The notes beneath the pieces were generated by a model. It was not told where the DNA came from. It saw nothing but the letters and a program-made list of their open reading frames with translations, and ran no database searches. From Panorpa germanica (Eukaryota > Arthropoda > Insecta > Mecoptera > Panorpidae), in contig OY783223.1 in assembly GCA_963678705.1 (NCBI GenBank), positions 7,968,721 through 8,032,720 on the forward strand: a stretch of DNA of 64,000 nt, written 5' to 3'. Both the position numbers and the translations under genes were made by a program. Below, piece by piece: positions 27,306-39,164 of the stretch (the first letter of the stretch is position 1; each line of letters begins with the position of its first letter).

Positions 27306-27879
27306 GATGAAAATTTAACAAAGCTTTATCAAACATCTCCAACTTAGCTTTCAAAAAGCTAATCATTACTTCAATTTATTTGATTGGAATTGTGCAATTT
27401 ACATGGAGGATTTTATACCATGTAATAATTTTTAATATTTATTGTTTCCTTTTTTGGTTTTGGTTTATAGTTAAAGGTTTTTTAAATGAGCAATAAATTT
27501 AAGAATTGATTTTAATAATACTAATACCTCATATTGGAAAGAATTATGTCTTTAATTTTATAATATATTTTACTAACTCTTATTTACGAGCCTATATATA
27601 AATTAGAATGTTATTAAATATGTACTAATGAGATTTCTTGCTAAACAATAAAAGATTATATTTTTTTAGTTATATTAGAGATTTCTTTCATATTTTTTTT
27701 TTAAATGGATGCTTGATTGATTTTCATGTTTTTCTACAAATATTTTATATTTTTTTATTAACGTTATACAAAATTAAACAATATATTGTTTTTTTATATA
27801 ATTCTTTAAACTTAAACGCTAATGCAACTCTATAAAACTACTTTATGAAAAGCTGATTCAGCCAAAAAAAATTTATCTC
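27306..27879. other. Convergent intergenic space, ZAD gene and NVL 3' UTRs
   Basis: AT-rich sequence between two stop codons facing each other. The frame at 27638-27835 is Phe/Tyr/Leu low-complexity and not a gene. Confidence 0.5.
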
Positions 27880-30800
27880 TTAGGAGTCATCCATGGGTTC
27901 GTACGTATCACCTAGTGTAACAGCGTATTTCTTGCGAAGAGTTTCATAGTGCTTTTGATCCTGAAAATAAGTAACTCTTATACAATACTGTCCAATTATT
28001 ACTGCATGAACAGCTTCACGAGAAAATCATACAGAGAAAAGTTAATGGTAACAAAAGCATACCTGTGATGAAACAGACGGCCGAATCGATGCCAAGGCTT
28101 GCAGGAAATGTTTCTGAGTAACACAAAGATTACTAACAGGTTCAACTTGCGTCATTGATTCTCGTAATGCTTGCATACTAGCTTGTCGAACGAGCCCTGC
28201 TAAATCTGCCCCCGTATATCCAGCACAAGCTTGACTATTGGCTACAGCAGACAAATCTACATCGGAATGTAGTACTGGCTTGGTTCCATTCTAAAATTTA
28301 AAACCAAAATATGATTTTCTATGATTCAATCATAAATATTCCAAAAGTAACGCTTCTACCTTAGTAACAGCTTGTAATATTTCGAGCCTATCAGACGCAT
28401 TTGGCAATCCAACATATAAAATCTTATCTAATCTACCAGGGCGCATTACAGCGGGATCTACAATATCGGGTCTATTTGTAGCTGCCATTAAAAATACACC
28501 AGCTCTTCCTTCAACACCATCCATTTCCGTCAACAATTGATTCACAACTCGAGAACTAACACCTCCCTGTTAAGAAAGAAATGAATGATTATCTCTTCAC
28601 AGTCGGAATGTTACAGAAGAATATTCTTGAAGAGATATTTACCTCAGATCCTCCAGATCGTTTTGGACATAATGAATCAAACTCGTCGAAGAATATTACG
28701 CAGGGTGCAGAATTTCGTGCCCGTGTAAAGCACTGCCTAACTGCACGTTCACTTTCACCAACATACTATACAAAAATAAAATTTAAATTATTAATCTTAA
28801 TACATAAATGTTGATAAAATATAACGTATACGTTAAAATCCTTTTTACCATGTTTAAAAGTTCAGGCCCTTTTACTGATATGAAATTAATTCCTGCTTCA
28901 TTAGCAATAGCTTTAGCAAGCAGGGTTTTTCCACATCCTGGTGGCCCACATAGAAGTACACCACTTGGAGCATTGAGACCCAGTGCTAGTAATCTATCTG
29001 GGTAACGAACTGGAGCTAAGATTGCCATTTGTAATTCTGATCTTATATCTCTTAATGATCCAATTTCGTCCCATGTTACTCCAGGTATTGTGATAAATCC
29101 CTCTCTCTTGGCTGAAGGTTGAATTGTTTTCAACGCTAACTCAAAATCCTAAAACACACATATAATATATTCTCCTGAAACATTCTTACTTGATTTAATC
29201 TAAAATATAATAATTGCCGTGTATCTACCTCCATACTAATGCGTAGACTTTGTAATTGATTAATATTTAAAGGTGGTTCTGGATCATCTAACCATGCTTC
29301 CATTTCTTCTAATGTCCAATCTTTAACAGGTTCAATTTTTTTTATCTTATCTGAATTAACACTTGCCACAGACATTTTCTCTACTTCTTCGGTATCAACA
29401 GCATCTTCCACTTGGTCAACACCTTTTTCTGTCACTTCACTTTCATTTTTTTCTTCTTGCTTGTCATCAGTTGATTTTGGTGTTATTTCAGCATCAGTTT
29501 TATCATCTGTTGAATCGGGCTTCGTTTTTTCTTCATTTTCATCTGCTAGTAATGTTACTTCATCTGAAGATTTATCTAAACGGACTGAACTTTCATCAGA
29601 TGTACCATTAACTAATGACTTGTCTACTTTATCATCTGTTGATTCAACTTTATCATCGTCATCTAAATTAATAGTTTGATCTACATCAATTACGTTTGCA
29701 CTATTATTTTTATTTGATTCTTCTTCATTATCGTCTCTATCAAGTAAAATTATTTTTTCATGTTCATCAACATCTACAATATCTTGTGGAGATTGAGAAC
29801 GTTGTTGCTTCAATTCATAAAATACTCTGAAAATATTAGTTTAAGTATAAAAGTATATAGCATTGTTTCTTTTACCGTTTTAATAATCACCTTTTCACAG
29901 CATTTGCTGCAGCTTTACTACTTAGTGCTAATAAATCAGCACCAACATATCCAGGAGTTACTTGCGCCAAATGATCGTAATCAAAGTCAGGTTCTAATGA
30001 AAGGTTTTGACAAACAATTCTAGAAAATAAAGTTTCCTGTATAAATTACATTACATACTATATCATCATTTACCAAATCTATTTACTTTAATATGCTAAC
30101 ACGAGCTTTTCTATCTGGGATTCCCAAACATATTTCCTGATCAAATCGTCCCACTCTTCTAAGGGAAGGATCCAGTGCATCAGCCCTGTTTGTAGCTCCA
30201 ATAACCAATACCTATAAACAAATCGGTGGGTAATAAACGAGACACAATTACATATATGTAAGGTTTACTCAACATAAAAAACTTTACCTGTTATATAACA
30301 GCAAAAGTTGTCTTTCGATGTTAATAAAGTTTTTTATGTGAGATTATATAATGAATAATAAGTTAATTAGTAAAAGATGCAATGAAAAGCATCTTGCGAT
30401 GCGAGAAAACAATTACAACACAAGATATAACAGGAGAGAGATATACCTCAGTACTTAATAGAAAAAGACATAAAAAACATGAGAAGGATAGCAAGGTTTA
30501 GATTGGGAAATGAGGAGAAAGGAAACAGATACTGGGAAAGTAGAGAGGAAAGAATGTGTAGAGTGTGCGGAACGGAGGACGAAACACTGGAGCATATTAA
30601 GTTTGATTGTCAGGAAAAAGTAGTGAGCGAGAGGAGTATTGGGCAGCTATTAAAGGGAGGCAGTGAAGGAAAGGTTGATGGCGGAAATAGAAAAAAGGAA
30701 AGAAAAACAGGACAATAAATAATCTCATATCTGGGTTGCATGGGGAACATGAAGAGAGAGGAAGTACTAAAAGAGGCAGTGAAGGGAAGCAAGAGAAAGA

Positions 30801-33800
30801 AAGAAGTAGCGAGGAAACAGTTTAACTTCAGTTCAGAAAAATAGAGGATTTGCGGAAAGTTGCGGGCCTATTAAGGTGGCAATATTTATGGTACCGTGGC
30901 TTCATATATATGTGATCTACATCGCTGCCTAATAAGTTTACATGATGTATGTACATAATCAATTTAATTTGATAACAACCAAACCCAGAAAAAATAATTC
31001 TAGTCCGGGGATCCAACCTGAAGACATACGTTCAGCATCAATACTCTAGCCTACTGTGTCATCAGACTTTTTCTTATCTTTAAATTTTGCTAGCTATAAT
31101 TACCTGATCTCCCTTTTCTTTGGTACCCAAGCCATCCATACAGCTTATTAATTGAGAAACAATTCTCCGTTCCATATCTTTCTGCGCGTTTGCTCTGTTA
31201 GATGATATTATATCAACTTCGTCAATAAATAAAACACATGGTGCTAAAGCTAAAGCTTGATCAAATATTTCACGTATCCTTTCTTCGGATTCTCCTGATA
31301 CTCCAGCCACTAGTTCTGTTGATACGACACTTATCAAAGGAATTTCTAATTTCTAGAAGAAAACAATCATTTGCATAATCATATAAAATAAGGATGTATT
31401 CATTATTAAACAATTAACTTACTCCAGCTATTGCATTTGCAAGTAACGTTTTACCACATCCTGGGGGACCATGTAATAAGAAGCCTCTAGGAGGTTGTGT
31501 ACCTAAATGTCTGTAAACTTCGGGGTGTTTTATGTGGAGCAGCATATCACATAAATCCTTAAAAGAAAATTTATTAATAAAATTTTAAATATTATTTATC
31601 ATCCAAATCACGATAGTTCGGCGGCGACTTATACAGAGGTTATAAGAGCGGTATAAATCTATAATACGATAATGAATTTTATCTTATTCGTTTCTATATA
31701 CGTTATAGAAAAATAAGTGAGTCAGTGCTTTTTAATGGGCTTGTGTCCTCATTTTTTATTGGTCGATTTTTCAATTGTTAATATCTAAATGTTGACGGAG
31801 ATATAGCAATTAAAAATTTGAATTGTAGTTTTAGCGCTAGAAATGGTCGGTCATATTTGTATGATGTGAAATGCATTTTAACGTCAGTTATTTGTTGAGT
31901 AGGTCAGTGCTGTGGTAATGTTCTGTAGCTGTTGGTAGTCAAACAATCAAGTCAAATCAAAGAATAATAAGTTTTTATTTAATTTAATCCTGTTACGGCA
32001 GACATAATATTGAAATTTGATTGTTCCTTGAAATAGCTGTAAATAATATTTGATATTTTGATATATAAATACATATAGCAGAGATTTATGAGCTGTAGGG
32101 TTCGTGACCTTACACAAGGATTGTGATGCCACATGCACTTGGAATGTGTACAACGTTGAATCCCTTTAATAATTAAAGAGACAAAATGTCTTTTTTAACT
32201 GTTAATATCTCATAACATATAAGGAGTTATTAAAAATAACATAGAACATTTGAGGTTCTAGTAACTCACTTTATCAATATATAGTACACTTTTATAGAAA
32301 TTAAGACATAGGACACAAGCCCATTATATCAGCAGTTTATACCCCACAACTTGTTTTAAGTATGAGTCGCTGGCGAACTCTCGTAATTTGAACTATCTCT
32401 AAATTTGTTAGAATTACCTTTAAGATATTGTCGATACCACCAACGTCTTTAAAAGTGATTATAGGAGTCAGGGAGTGTCCCTCACTTCTTTTCTTTTTAG
32501 CAACAGAATTTTCACTGGTTTCTCCAGCTTTGCGTTTTCTAACTATATTCTGGGAATTTGTATTTGGCGGCAGAGACTTTTCGCGTGAATGATCACGTGC
32601 TTGTTGTAATGGAATTGAGGTGGCACACTTAGTCATTGTAGTACCTTCAATAGAAAATGTTTTTGTAAATATTTTATAAATACACAAATATTTATATTAT
32701 TTGAGATTGTTGTCGCAACAAATTTTTATTTGTATTATTTTGTTTACTGTGTAATAAACAAACAAATGTTCACAAAGAACAATAGATGTTTATTGTTGCA
32801 ATATTCTTCTACCTGGTAGCCGTGACAATAATTGTTTTGTAGTCGATTCACTAGCTGATGATTTCATTTTTTCAATAAGCTCTTCTTCTTCATCGCTACT
32901 ATCAATGATATCTATCAGTTCAGTTGACTCAGCTGAACTTTTATTTGGTTTTTGATTTCTTGAACTGTAACATCAAAATAAGATTACTTAGTAATAGTTT
33001 ACCTCAACGTAAATGTTATGTAATAATGAATAGAAACTAACGCGTTGTTTTGTTTGTTGTACATATTCTGTAAGCAATCATTTAGACGATTGTGATTATT
33101 TTCAGTTTCCTAAAATCAATGTAATATTTTGTATAGTTAAGTATATTTTATATATGGTACATAAAATCTTTTAAAAATGAAATTCTACCATCATTTGGAG
33201 ATCATCTGAACCAGAGCCCCTATCTCCTCCATCTTCAGATATTACATCGTCAATACCATAGTCTCTTAAAACATGTTTATATGCTGAAATAAAAAATTGA
33301 AATGAGAAATGAACAATTGCTGAATATTTCATGTAATATAAATTGGATTCTGATGCAAATTTTAAACGCGTTTCTTAAATTGAAACCGTAAGTTTCAGCG
33401 TTAAGTAAAAGAGCTATTAGAGTGCAAAAATACAATAAAAATTTGTTATTCAACCTGTCATGTTACCGTTGTCATTGAGTTTCATGTTGCAACAACAAAA
33501 ACTATAAATATTTGTTGGGCGGAGCCTAGTTTTGAATTGTTTATAGCATAGTTTACAACAAGACCACCAACATTAGTTGTGAACTTAATTTGTGCTGTTA
33601 CGTGATGTTGATAACTTAGTTGGTAAACATGTTGTTTCGTCTATGTGGCCAATTACAGAGAAACGAAAACTTGCAGATAAAACTAAGTGTTACTTGCTTG
33701 ACTTTCATGTTATGTTCATATTATTATACCAGTAATAGTGAAATTGCATTGAAAGGAATATTACTATAGTCCTATATTATTAAGTTAGTACCAGCCTACC

Positions 33801-34361
33801 AAACACGTTCCATTTACGTAACATATACATAAATTTCTAGTAAATGCTAGTAATAAGAAGTGTTAGTAACGCAAAATGAATATAGAATTATAATAAGTCG
33901 TAATACGTATACAAAATATAACTATTTTGGGATAGTTTTTAAGTTTTTGAAGGCTTCAATCGATAACCTAGCTGAACATACCAGATTCCACCATTACTCG
34001 AAAGGGAGATTCCTTACGACGGCCGTACTCCGTATAATTCCCTCTTAAATATGTTATCATAGAAGAAACATCAACATATGTCTGATCTAAATTGTCCTCC
34101 AGATACTGAAACAATAAGAGGAAACAACGCATGAAATCTATAACTTGTGACGTTTCGCTGTAAGATATATTTTTTATGAGTATGTATAAATCTTACTCTT
34201 TTCACTCTGGGGATCAACATTGGGTCTCGTGGCATAAGATCACGATGATTTTTTTTCACTTTATTATTCATTGAATGTTTCTTTTTTGAAATACCTTGGT
34301 GGCTTTGGAAACTCGAGCTTGCTATCGGTATGATATCTATTGAATTATTAAATTTACCCAT
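27880..34361 (-). CDS. NVL: Nuclear VCP-like AAA ATPase (NVL / smallminded / Rix7)
   Basis: Sixteen exons: 34361-34197, 34105-33982, 33283-33189, 33109-33042, 32964-32813, 32644-32418, 31557-31423, 31352-31104, 30211-30087, 30019-29891, 29826-29229, 29148-28849, 28765-28643, 28566-28360, 28290-28063 and 27960-27880. Phases close to 1001 aa (human about 856). NVL is a nucleolar double-ring AAA ATPase that releases assembly factors from pre-60S ribosomes (family knowledge). Visible are the N-terminal winged-helix-like module with YGRRKESPF, a KRKAGE/KKKRSE nuclear localisation region, D1 with Walker A GPPGCGKT at 307-314 and Walker B D366-E367, an unusually long acidic linker at about 490-689, D2 with Walker A GPPGCGKT at 757-764 and Walker B FFDE (D816-E817), and the C-terminal helical subdomain. 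The two longest introns contain transposable elements. Confidence 0.97.
30415..30845 (+). mobile_element. Non-LTR retrotransposon (R1/jockey-like) C-terminal fragment
   Basis: Located in the NVL intron 30212-31103, opposite to the gene. The frame from 30479 reads [19 protein letters not shown] and then [18 protein letters not shown], the C-x2-C-x8-H-x4-C knuckle found at the C-terminus of R1/jockey-type reverse transcriptase proteins. Only the 3' end is present, as expected for 5'-truncated insertions. Codons upstream are interrupted (ACTTAATAG). Confidence 0.8.
30864..31063 (-). mobile_element. tRNA-derived SINE S1, second copy
   Basis: It matches 12580-12856 with changes: GGTGGCAATATTTATGGTAC, ATCGCTGCCTAATAAGTTTA, AACCAAACCCAGAAAA and AGTCCGGGGATCCAACCTGA (box B, mutated), ending at the tRNA-like head near CTACTGTGTC. 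It sits directly beside the non-LTR fragment in the same NVL intron. Confidence 0.8.
31600..32394. mobile_element. MITE family 2 copy split by a MITE family 1 insertion
   Basis: The outer halves, 31600-31733 and 32326-32394, are the two parts of the 214-bp element seen at 10191-10404 (here reversed). The break falls after AGTGCTTTTTA and resumes at TATATCAGCAGTTTATACC. The inserted element occupies 31735-32324. The whole lies in the NVL intron 31558-32417. Confidence 0.88.
31735..32324 (+). mobile_element. MITE family 1, 590-bp copy nested in MITE family 2
   Basis: Terminal repeats ATGGGCTTGTGTCCT and AGGACACAAGCCCAT are intact, flanked by TA on both sides. The insertion postdates that of the surrounding element. 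It contains no coding sequence. Confidence 0.9.
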
Positions 34362-34787
34362 AATTATATGAAAGTAACATTTACTAATTTGTTATTTGTA
34401 AATATTTGTATCTACACAAATTAAACGCTATTATCTTAATGTAATTAATTCTAATACCTATTTAAACAAACGAGGACAAATCGTTTACAAAATTTTGACT
34501 GAATTAAATGCGCATTCGAAATGAAGATAGCTCTAATTGGTGAAATTACGTTTAACAATACTAACAACCAAAAAACCTATCAGCGGGCATTCATTATTCT
34601 ATTTGAATTCTGAAGAAGTATTAAAGATAATAAAAAAAATAAAATGTGTTATCTAAAAACAATTACTTTATTAAAAAACATAGAAATGGTATTATAATTC
34701 TTATTGGAATGTAGTCAACTACTTGCTTTTTATACAAAATATACAATATAATAGAAAGTGAAAGTGCTGTGAAGATCTTTCTGGAAA
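34362..34787. other. Spacer between NVL start and CCDC167 stop
   Basis: It should hold the NVL promoter and the CCDC167 3' UTR. An ATTAAA-like signal and AT-rich tracts are present, with no other gene. Confidence 0.5.
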
Positions 34788-35159
34788 TCAAATGTCAAAA
34801 TACACTGCATAAGCACCATAAAGAAGAAAACAACAAAATAAAACAAAAGCAGCTACAATATACGTCTTAAAATTCTCTTTATGGAGTTTGCGTAATTGCT
34901 CTTCATTAAAAGAAACAAGTTTCTTTACTTCATTTATTTCTTGTTGTAATAATGTTTTACGATCAGGTGCAATATTATGTGATTTTAAAGCCTTTTCAAA
35001 GCTTTCTAATCTTTCATAACACGATTTTATTACTTCTTCAGCATTTTCTATCTGTAATATAAAAGAATTTATTAAATTTTTTGGATGTAATGTCTTATTT
35101 AATTGTTCTCAATATTTATTTACTTCTGTTAATATTGGACATCCTTTCACTTTAGCCAT
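34788..35159 (-). CDS. CCDC167: CCDC167 homolog, tail-anchored coiled-coil protein
   Basis: The exons are 35159-35124 and 35051-34788, joined after MAKVKGCPILTE, giving 99 aa (human 97). Residues about 12-72 are a heptad-rich coiled coil (IENAEEVIKSCYERLESFEK and LQQEINEVKKLVSFNEEQL), followed by one C-terminal transmembrane helix (YIVAAFVLFCCFLLYGAYAV) with only a few residues after it. The family is a small ER or membrane tail-anchored protein of poorly known function. The length, the coiled-coil plus terminal TM architecture and the KxNF/RENR junction support the match. It is divergent from SmD1. Confidence 0.85.
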
Positions 35160-35472
35160 TATAGATATAATATTATATTATTAATTAGTAAATAGCTAAA
35201 CAGATTACAATGTCAAAATGACATTTGGTTCCGCGAGAAATGCGTTCCTTTTTCTGCATTAATGCTGGTAACATAAATGTAATCATGCAGTGATGCCAAT
35301 ACCGCAACAATTAGTTATAAAGCCGCTGCTTCTAAAAGTCACCATGTTGTTTTTTTTCTAATTTCAACATTTTGTAGTGTTTAGCGGCATTTATTTTACG
35401 AAATAAGTGAAAGTAATTTAGCTTTAAGTAATTCCTATTTACTACATAACTCATCTAATATAATAAGTGACA
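35160..35472. promoter_or_regulatory. Divergent promoter of CCDC167 and SmD1
   Basis: 313 bp between outward-facing start codons. It contains a GC-richer GGTTCCGCGAGAAATGCG patch near 35228. Inferred from the layout; no TATA box was identified. Confidence 0.5.
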
Positions 35473-35922
35473 ATGAAGCTAGTTAGGTATCTATATTTCA
35501 AATAACCACTTACAACTCATCTAAACGTTTGTCTGTTATAACCTCAAAATGTGTATTTTAGGTTTTTAATGAAGCTCAGCCACGAAACAGTCGCTATTGA
35601 ACTTAAAAATGGGACTCAAGTAAATGGAACAATTACTGGTGTAGATGTAGCAATGAACACACATCTTAAATCAGTAAAAATGACTATAAAAAACAGAGAC
35701 CCTGTATTCCTGGACACAATCAGTTTGAGAGGCAATAACATTCGGTATTACATTCTACCTGATAGTTTGCCATTAGAAACTCTATTAATTGACGATACTC
35801 CAAAAGCAAAAGCTAGGAAGAAGGAAGCTGCTAGAGGAGGCATTCGGGGACGGGGAAGAGGTCGTGGAGGACCCCGAGGTGGTCGTGGTGGAATGGGAAG
35901 CAGAGGACGGGGCAGGCGATAG
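35473..35922 (+). CDS. SNRPD1: Small nuclear ribonucleoprotein SmD1
   Basis: Exon 1 is 35473-35486 (MKLVR, split codon) and exon 2 is 35562-35922 after a 75-bp intron, giving 124 aa. SmD1 is one of the seven Sm proteins forming the ring around U1, U2, U4 and U5 snRNA. The Sm1 motif ([28 protein letters not shown]) and Sm2 motif ([15 protein letters not shown]) are intact. The C-terminal tail is the expected RG-rich dimethylarginine region (RGRGRGRGG repeats) with the KARKKEAAR basic segment. Nearly identical to orthologs, so the call is firm. An AATAAA signal lies near 36117. Confidence 0.98.
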
Positions 35923-36521
35923 TCATGACATTCCTATTATTTATAACTTTGTTCTTATGAAATTAATTCTTATCACTTAATTTGTTTACCTTCAGGATAA
36001 ATTGTATATTTTGTTTATCCCTTATTCATATTTTTCAGCGAACACATACTTTGCTCTATCGATAACAATCTAGACTTAAAGATTAAGTTAAATTATATAT
36101 TGTAAAAATAATTTTGAATAAAGATTACTTTATCAATAAGTTTATATTAAGATTTTGTTTGTTAATTAAAACTATGTTATTCATTTAAAATGGAGACCTC
36201 TAGAGATTGGCCTTTGTCATAAGATTTAGACGCAAATTTAGGATAAATCATTTAGAATAATGTGCAGATCTTACACTGGATGTCAATTTCCACACCTAGA
36301 ATTTATCAAAATAAATTGACATAGTCTTAAAACAGAAAAATTGAATTGTCGCTGAAGTAGTAAATTACAAATTAAATTTCAGAATAATATACCTTCCGTA
36401 TATCTACATTCACGGCCAAATATGCCTTCGAAAGAGGCTTACTGTTTAAAACAATTGTGACTGGATACAATGGATTTTAAGGAAATGTAACACTTAGTAA
36501 TTCTGTATGTTTTGTTTTCAG
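35923..36521. other. SmD1 3' UTR and spacer with a DRE
   Basis: It contains the SmD1 poly(A) signal near 36117 and a perfect TATCGATA motif at 36057-36064, the core of the DREF element of insect housekeeping promoters. No gene was seen. Confidence 0.5.
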
Positions 36522-36706
36522 TTTCTGCTCGAATTAGAAGGTCTTCCTTACAATAATGGAAAAGAAAACAAGTTACGTGATAAGAAGTTAGTATTTTGCA
36601 GAAGTTGTACACATTCAGAAAGATCACACAGTGCGATTTTCATTAGTGTTGGAGACTTATAGGTAAGAAACAGATTCTTTAGAAATATGAAACAATTAAT
36701 TTAAAA

Positions 36707-37108
36707 ATGCGTTGTGGGTTTGAATTTTGGTAAATAACAATTGGACCACATCTATTTCGTGGTGTTAGAACATTTCATTTAGTTCTCTCTTTCCATTTTG
36801 TTTTTCTTTTAGCTATCACAGTGCTGTATTTTCGTATCCAGTAGCAACATTTAAAATATTTAAAATTTGTATCGTGTTATTTTGAAAAAATTTACTCTGT
36901 GTAGCGGAAGTGCAACATTTTTTTCTATTGGAAACTCCATTAGCTTGTTGTATTAAGATATTAAATTTATTATATTTTTTATTATAGCTTACAGATAAAA
37001 AGATCTTACTAGGTTCTAATTATACTTTTTATAATTGGTTTAGTCTTTGGTTTACGTAGTTATCATTTCATGCATCCATTAATCTGCGGTCGCCATCTTT
37101 GTTAATAA
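36707..37108 (+). repeat. Second copy of the SSNA1 promoter-proximal sequence
   Basis: Aligned to 11640-12077 (see there), with an internal deletion of the TTAATTATTAATTAATCA stretch and some indels. Similarity stops just after CGCCATCTTTGTTAATAA in both copies. It is either a dispersed repeat or a duplicated promoter. Confidence 0.8.
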
Positions 37109-37744
37109 AAGAATGGCCGTGTTGTCTTGCTCGCGATATTTTTTGTAAATGTAATGAGAATAATTAATGTAATGACATTAATTTGTAATGTAATGTAATT
37201 AAGTAATTTATTATTATATTAATAAATGAAATTTGTAAAGTGTGCAAGTGTTCAAACATATTTTCTGTCATGTTACAATCGGAGAATTTTTAATAGGAGG
37301 TAGGGTTATGTCTTCTTTCTACTTGTAATATTATATGAGTTTGTTTCTGTACATTTTTAGACTATAATAATTAATTAATCGAATGCATAATGATTTATAT
37401 ATAAACCTTGGTTCATTAATCGATTTTATTTCCATATAATTTCTTATGTTCCACCGTTATTGGTTAATTTAAATTGTCTGTGTTGAATGTTGACATTTGT
37501 TTTCTTCTTGTTGCAGCTGCATGAACTCCAGCAGCTACTGGAACACTCTGAGGCGTTGATCATTTAAACCTTCTTACAAGACTTCGCTGTTAACTTCGCC
37601 ATTATGGATGGATTATTACCTTTCAAGTAAGTTTATAGTTTGATTAATATTTGATCTATTATACATTTAGGGTTTCCGACAGTTTCTCTTCGTTTTAATT
37701 AAGAGTCAGTGACTTTGACCACTTTTGCTGAATTCAGTTATCAT

Positions 37745-37880
37745 GTTCAATGGGTTTGTGAACTTCTTTGAGGATGGTTTTTTAAATTTTCGATTGAAAT
37801 AAAGGTTAATATATGTATAGTGGCATTTTTATTGTTTTAAATATCTAAAAGTTGACGGAGTTATAGCTATATCAAATTTG
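37745..37880 (+). mobile_element. Diverged end of MITE family 1
   Basis: TGGGTTTGTG at the start, TTTTCGATTGAAAT, AATATCTAAAAGTTGACGGAG and TTATAGCTATATCAAA follow the order of the family's first 150 bases, with many substitutions. Confidence 0.55.
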
Positions 37881-38401
37881 AATTTAATTTTTTGTCGCCT
37901 GTTTTAACTCTGCATAAAACACCACAGAAGAAATAAGTAATTAAAATTACTTTTCCTTTTCACAACCATCGTGACATATTACTGGAATTATGTAAATTGT
38001 ATATTTAGTTTATTTGTTTAATTGTATATTTATATAAATTATATATATTTATATTTATTATTATTATTATGTATTTTTAAATATATTTGTATGTGTTTAT
38101 ATAAATTTATATGAACAAATACATACGAATATATAATTGTATATGATATATGTATATATGTGTATAATGTGTGAAATATATATTATTCATATTCATTTAT
38201 TGCAGTGCAGAGGTTTGGAGAATTTTTCCCGTGGTGAATATTTGAGTCCAATATCTTCCGGTGTATTCTCAACAATTTGATGGGTTGTCTTAGGCGTATG
38301 AAGGGCATCTGTATGCAGAACCCGCTTTTATCAACTATGGATCGGGTGTGTAGTTCTTACGTTATAATTAGTTATTAATTATAGTTATTATTATTAGTTA
38401 T

Positions 38402-38470
38402 TAATCATATATATGTATATATATATATATATATATAATACATATATATATATATACATATACATAAATT
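38402..38470. repeat. TA microsatellite
   Basis: A run of alternating TA/ATAC units with small interruptions between the third and fourth candidate exons of the non-coding RNA. Confidence 0.8.
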
Positions 38471-38742
38471 TATATAATATTTATATATTATTATTTCATT
38501 GGTTAATGTTATTTCATTGTTACAGGACGAAAGGTGATTATGCGATATTAGTTGGGGCTTTAAAATAAACATAATATGAATATTGTAATTATATATGAAT
38601 AAAAATATACTTATAAAATTTATCCCATCCTATTTATTGTATGCATGTTAATTATTTGTAGGTAGCGGTATTTACTTATCGTAGATCACACAAATGTTTT
38701 GATTTTGTTTTCATATTTTTCAATAAGAGAACCATGTGTTTT

Positions 38743-39005
38743 AGTTCCGGTTTTATATTATAGATGGCTAGCAAAGATTACAACCAGTTGCAGGTTTTAC
38801 AATATAGATGGCACATGTGCTTAGCAAAGATAGCAACCACTGTAGTACCCCTCTCATAATACAGATGGCACTGTTGATTAGTAAAGATCACAACCCGTTA
38901 CAGTTTGGTTCCGGTTTTGTAATATAGATGGCTAAAAATACTTATCCTAGATCGTAACCTTTTATTACCTAGTTCCGATTTAGTAATATAGATGGCGGTA
39001 GTATG
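38743..39005 (+). repeat. Degenerate tandem repeat, about five units of about 55-65 bp
   Basis: Each unit has a TTTxxTAATATAGATGGC block followed by a (T)TAGCAAAGATxxCAACC block. AGATGGC cores occur at about 38764, 38805, 38863, 38925 and 38990. The last unit runs into GAGAACTCGGGG. The units are strongly diverged, so this is an old array. Confidence 0.7.
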
Positions 39006-39164
39006 GTGAAGTGCATCAACAAATATGGCGGCTATTAATAATTTTAATATATAAAGAGAACTCGGGGAAAGAATTATTCAGTGTAGTTTTAGAACTACTC
39101 CAGAAAGGATGGGGGTATACGTCGATTTTTTGTCAATTTTATTAATGAATGAAAATGTTAATAT

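Larger units (their letters stand above)
36522..38625 (+). ncRNA. Spliced probable long non-coding RNA
   Basis: Four candidate exons have strong splice signals: 36522-36662 (TTTTGTTTTCAG before, GTAAGA after), 37517-37626 (TTCTTCTTGTTGCAG before, GTAAGT after), 38206-38345 (TTTATTGCAG before, GTGTGT after) and a terminal exon from 38526 (CATTGTTACAG before) with an AATAAA at about 38598. No long frame survives across them. The only notable frame is a 20-codon one starting ATGGATGG at 37602 and crossing the second intron. The first exon may be elsewhere: the promoter-like duplication at 36707-37108 lies between exons 1 and 2. Gene structure is inferred from splice sites alone. Confidence 0.45.

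Noticed and set aside
29363..29679. Plus-strand frames opposite NVL exon 11
   Set aside because: Antisense of the acidic linker; the Ser/Leu/His-rich translation is a by-product of its codon use.
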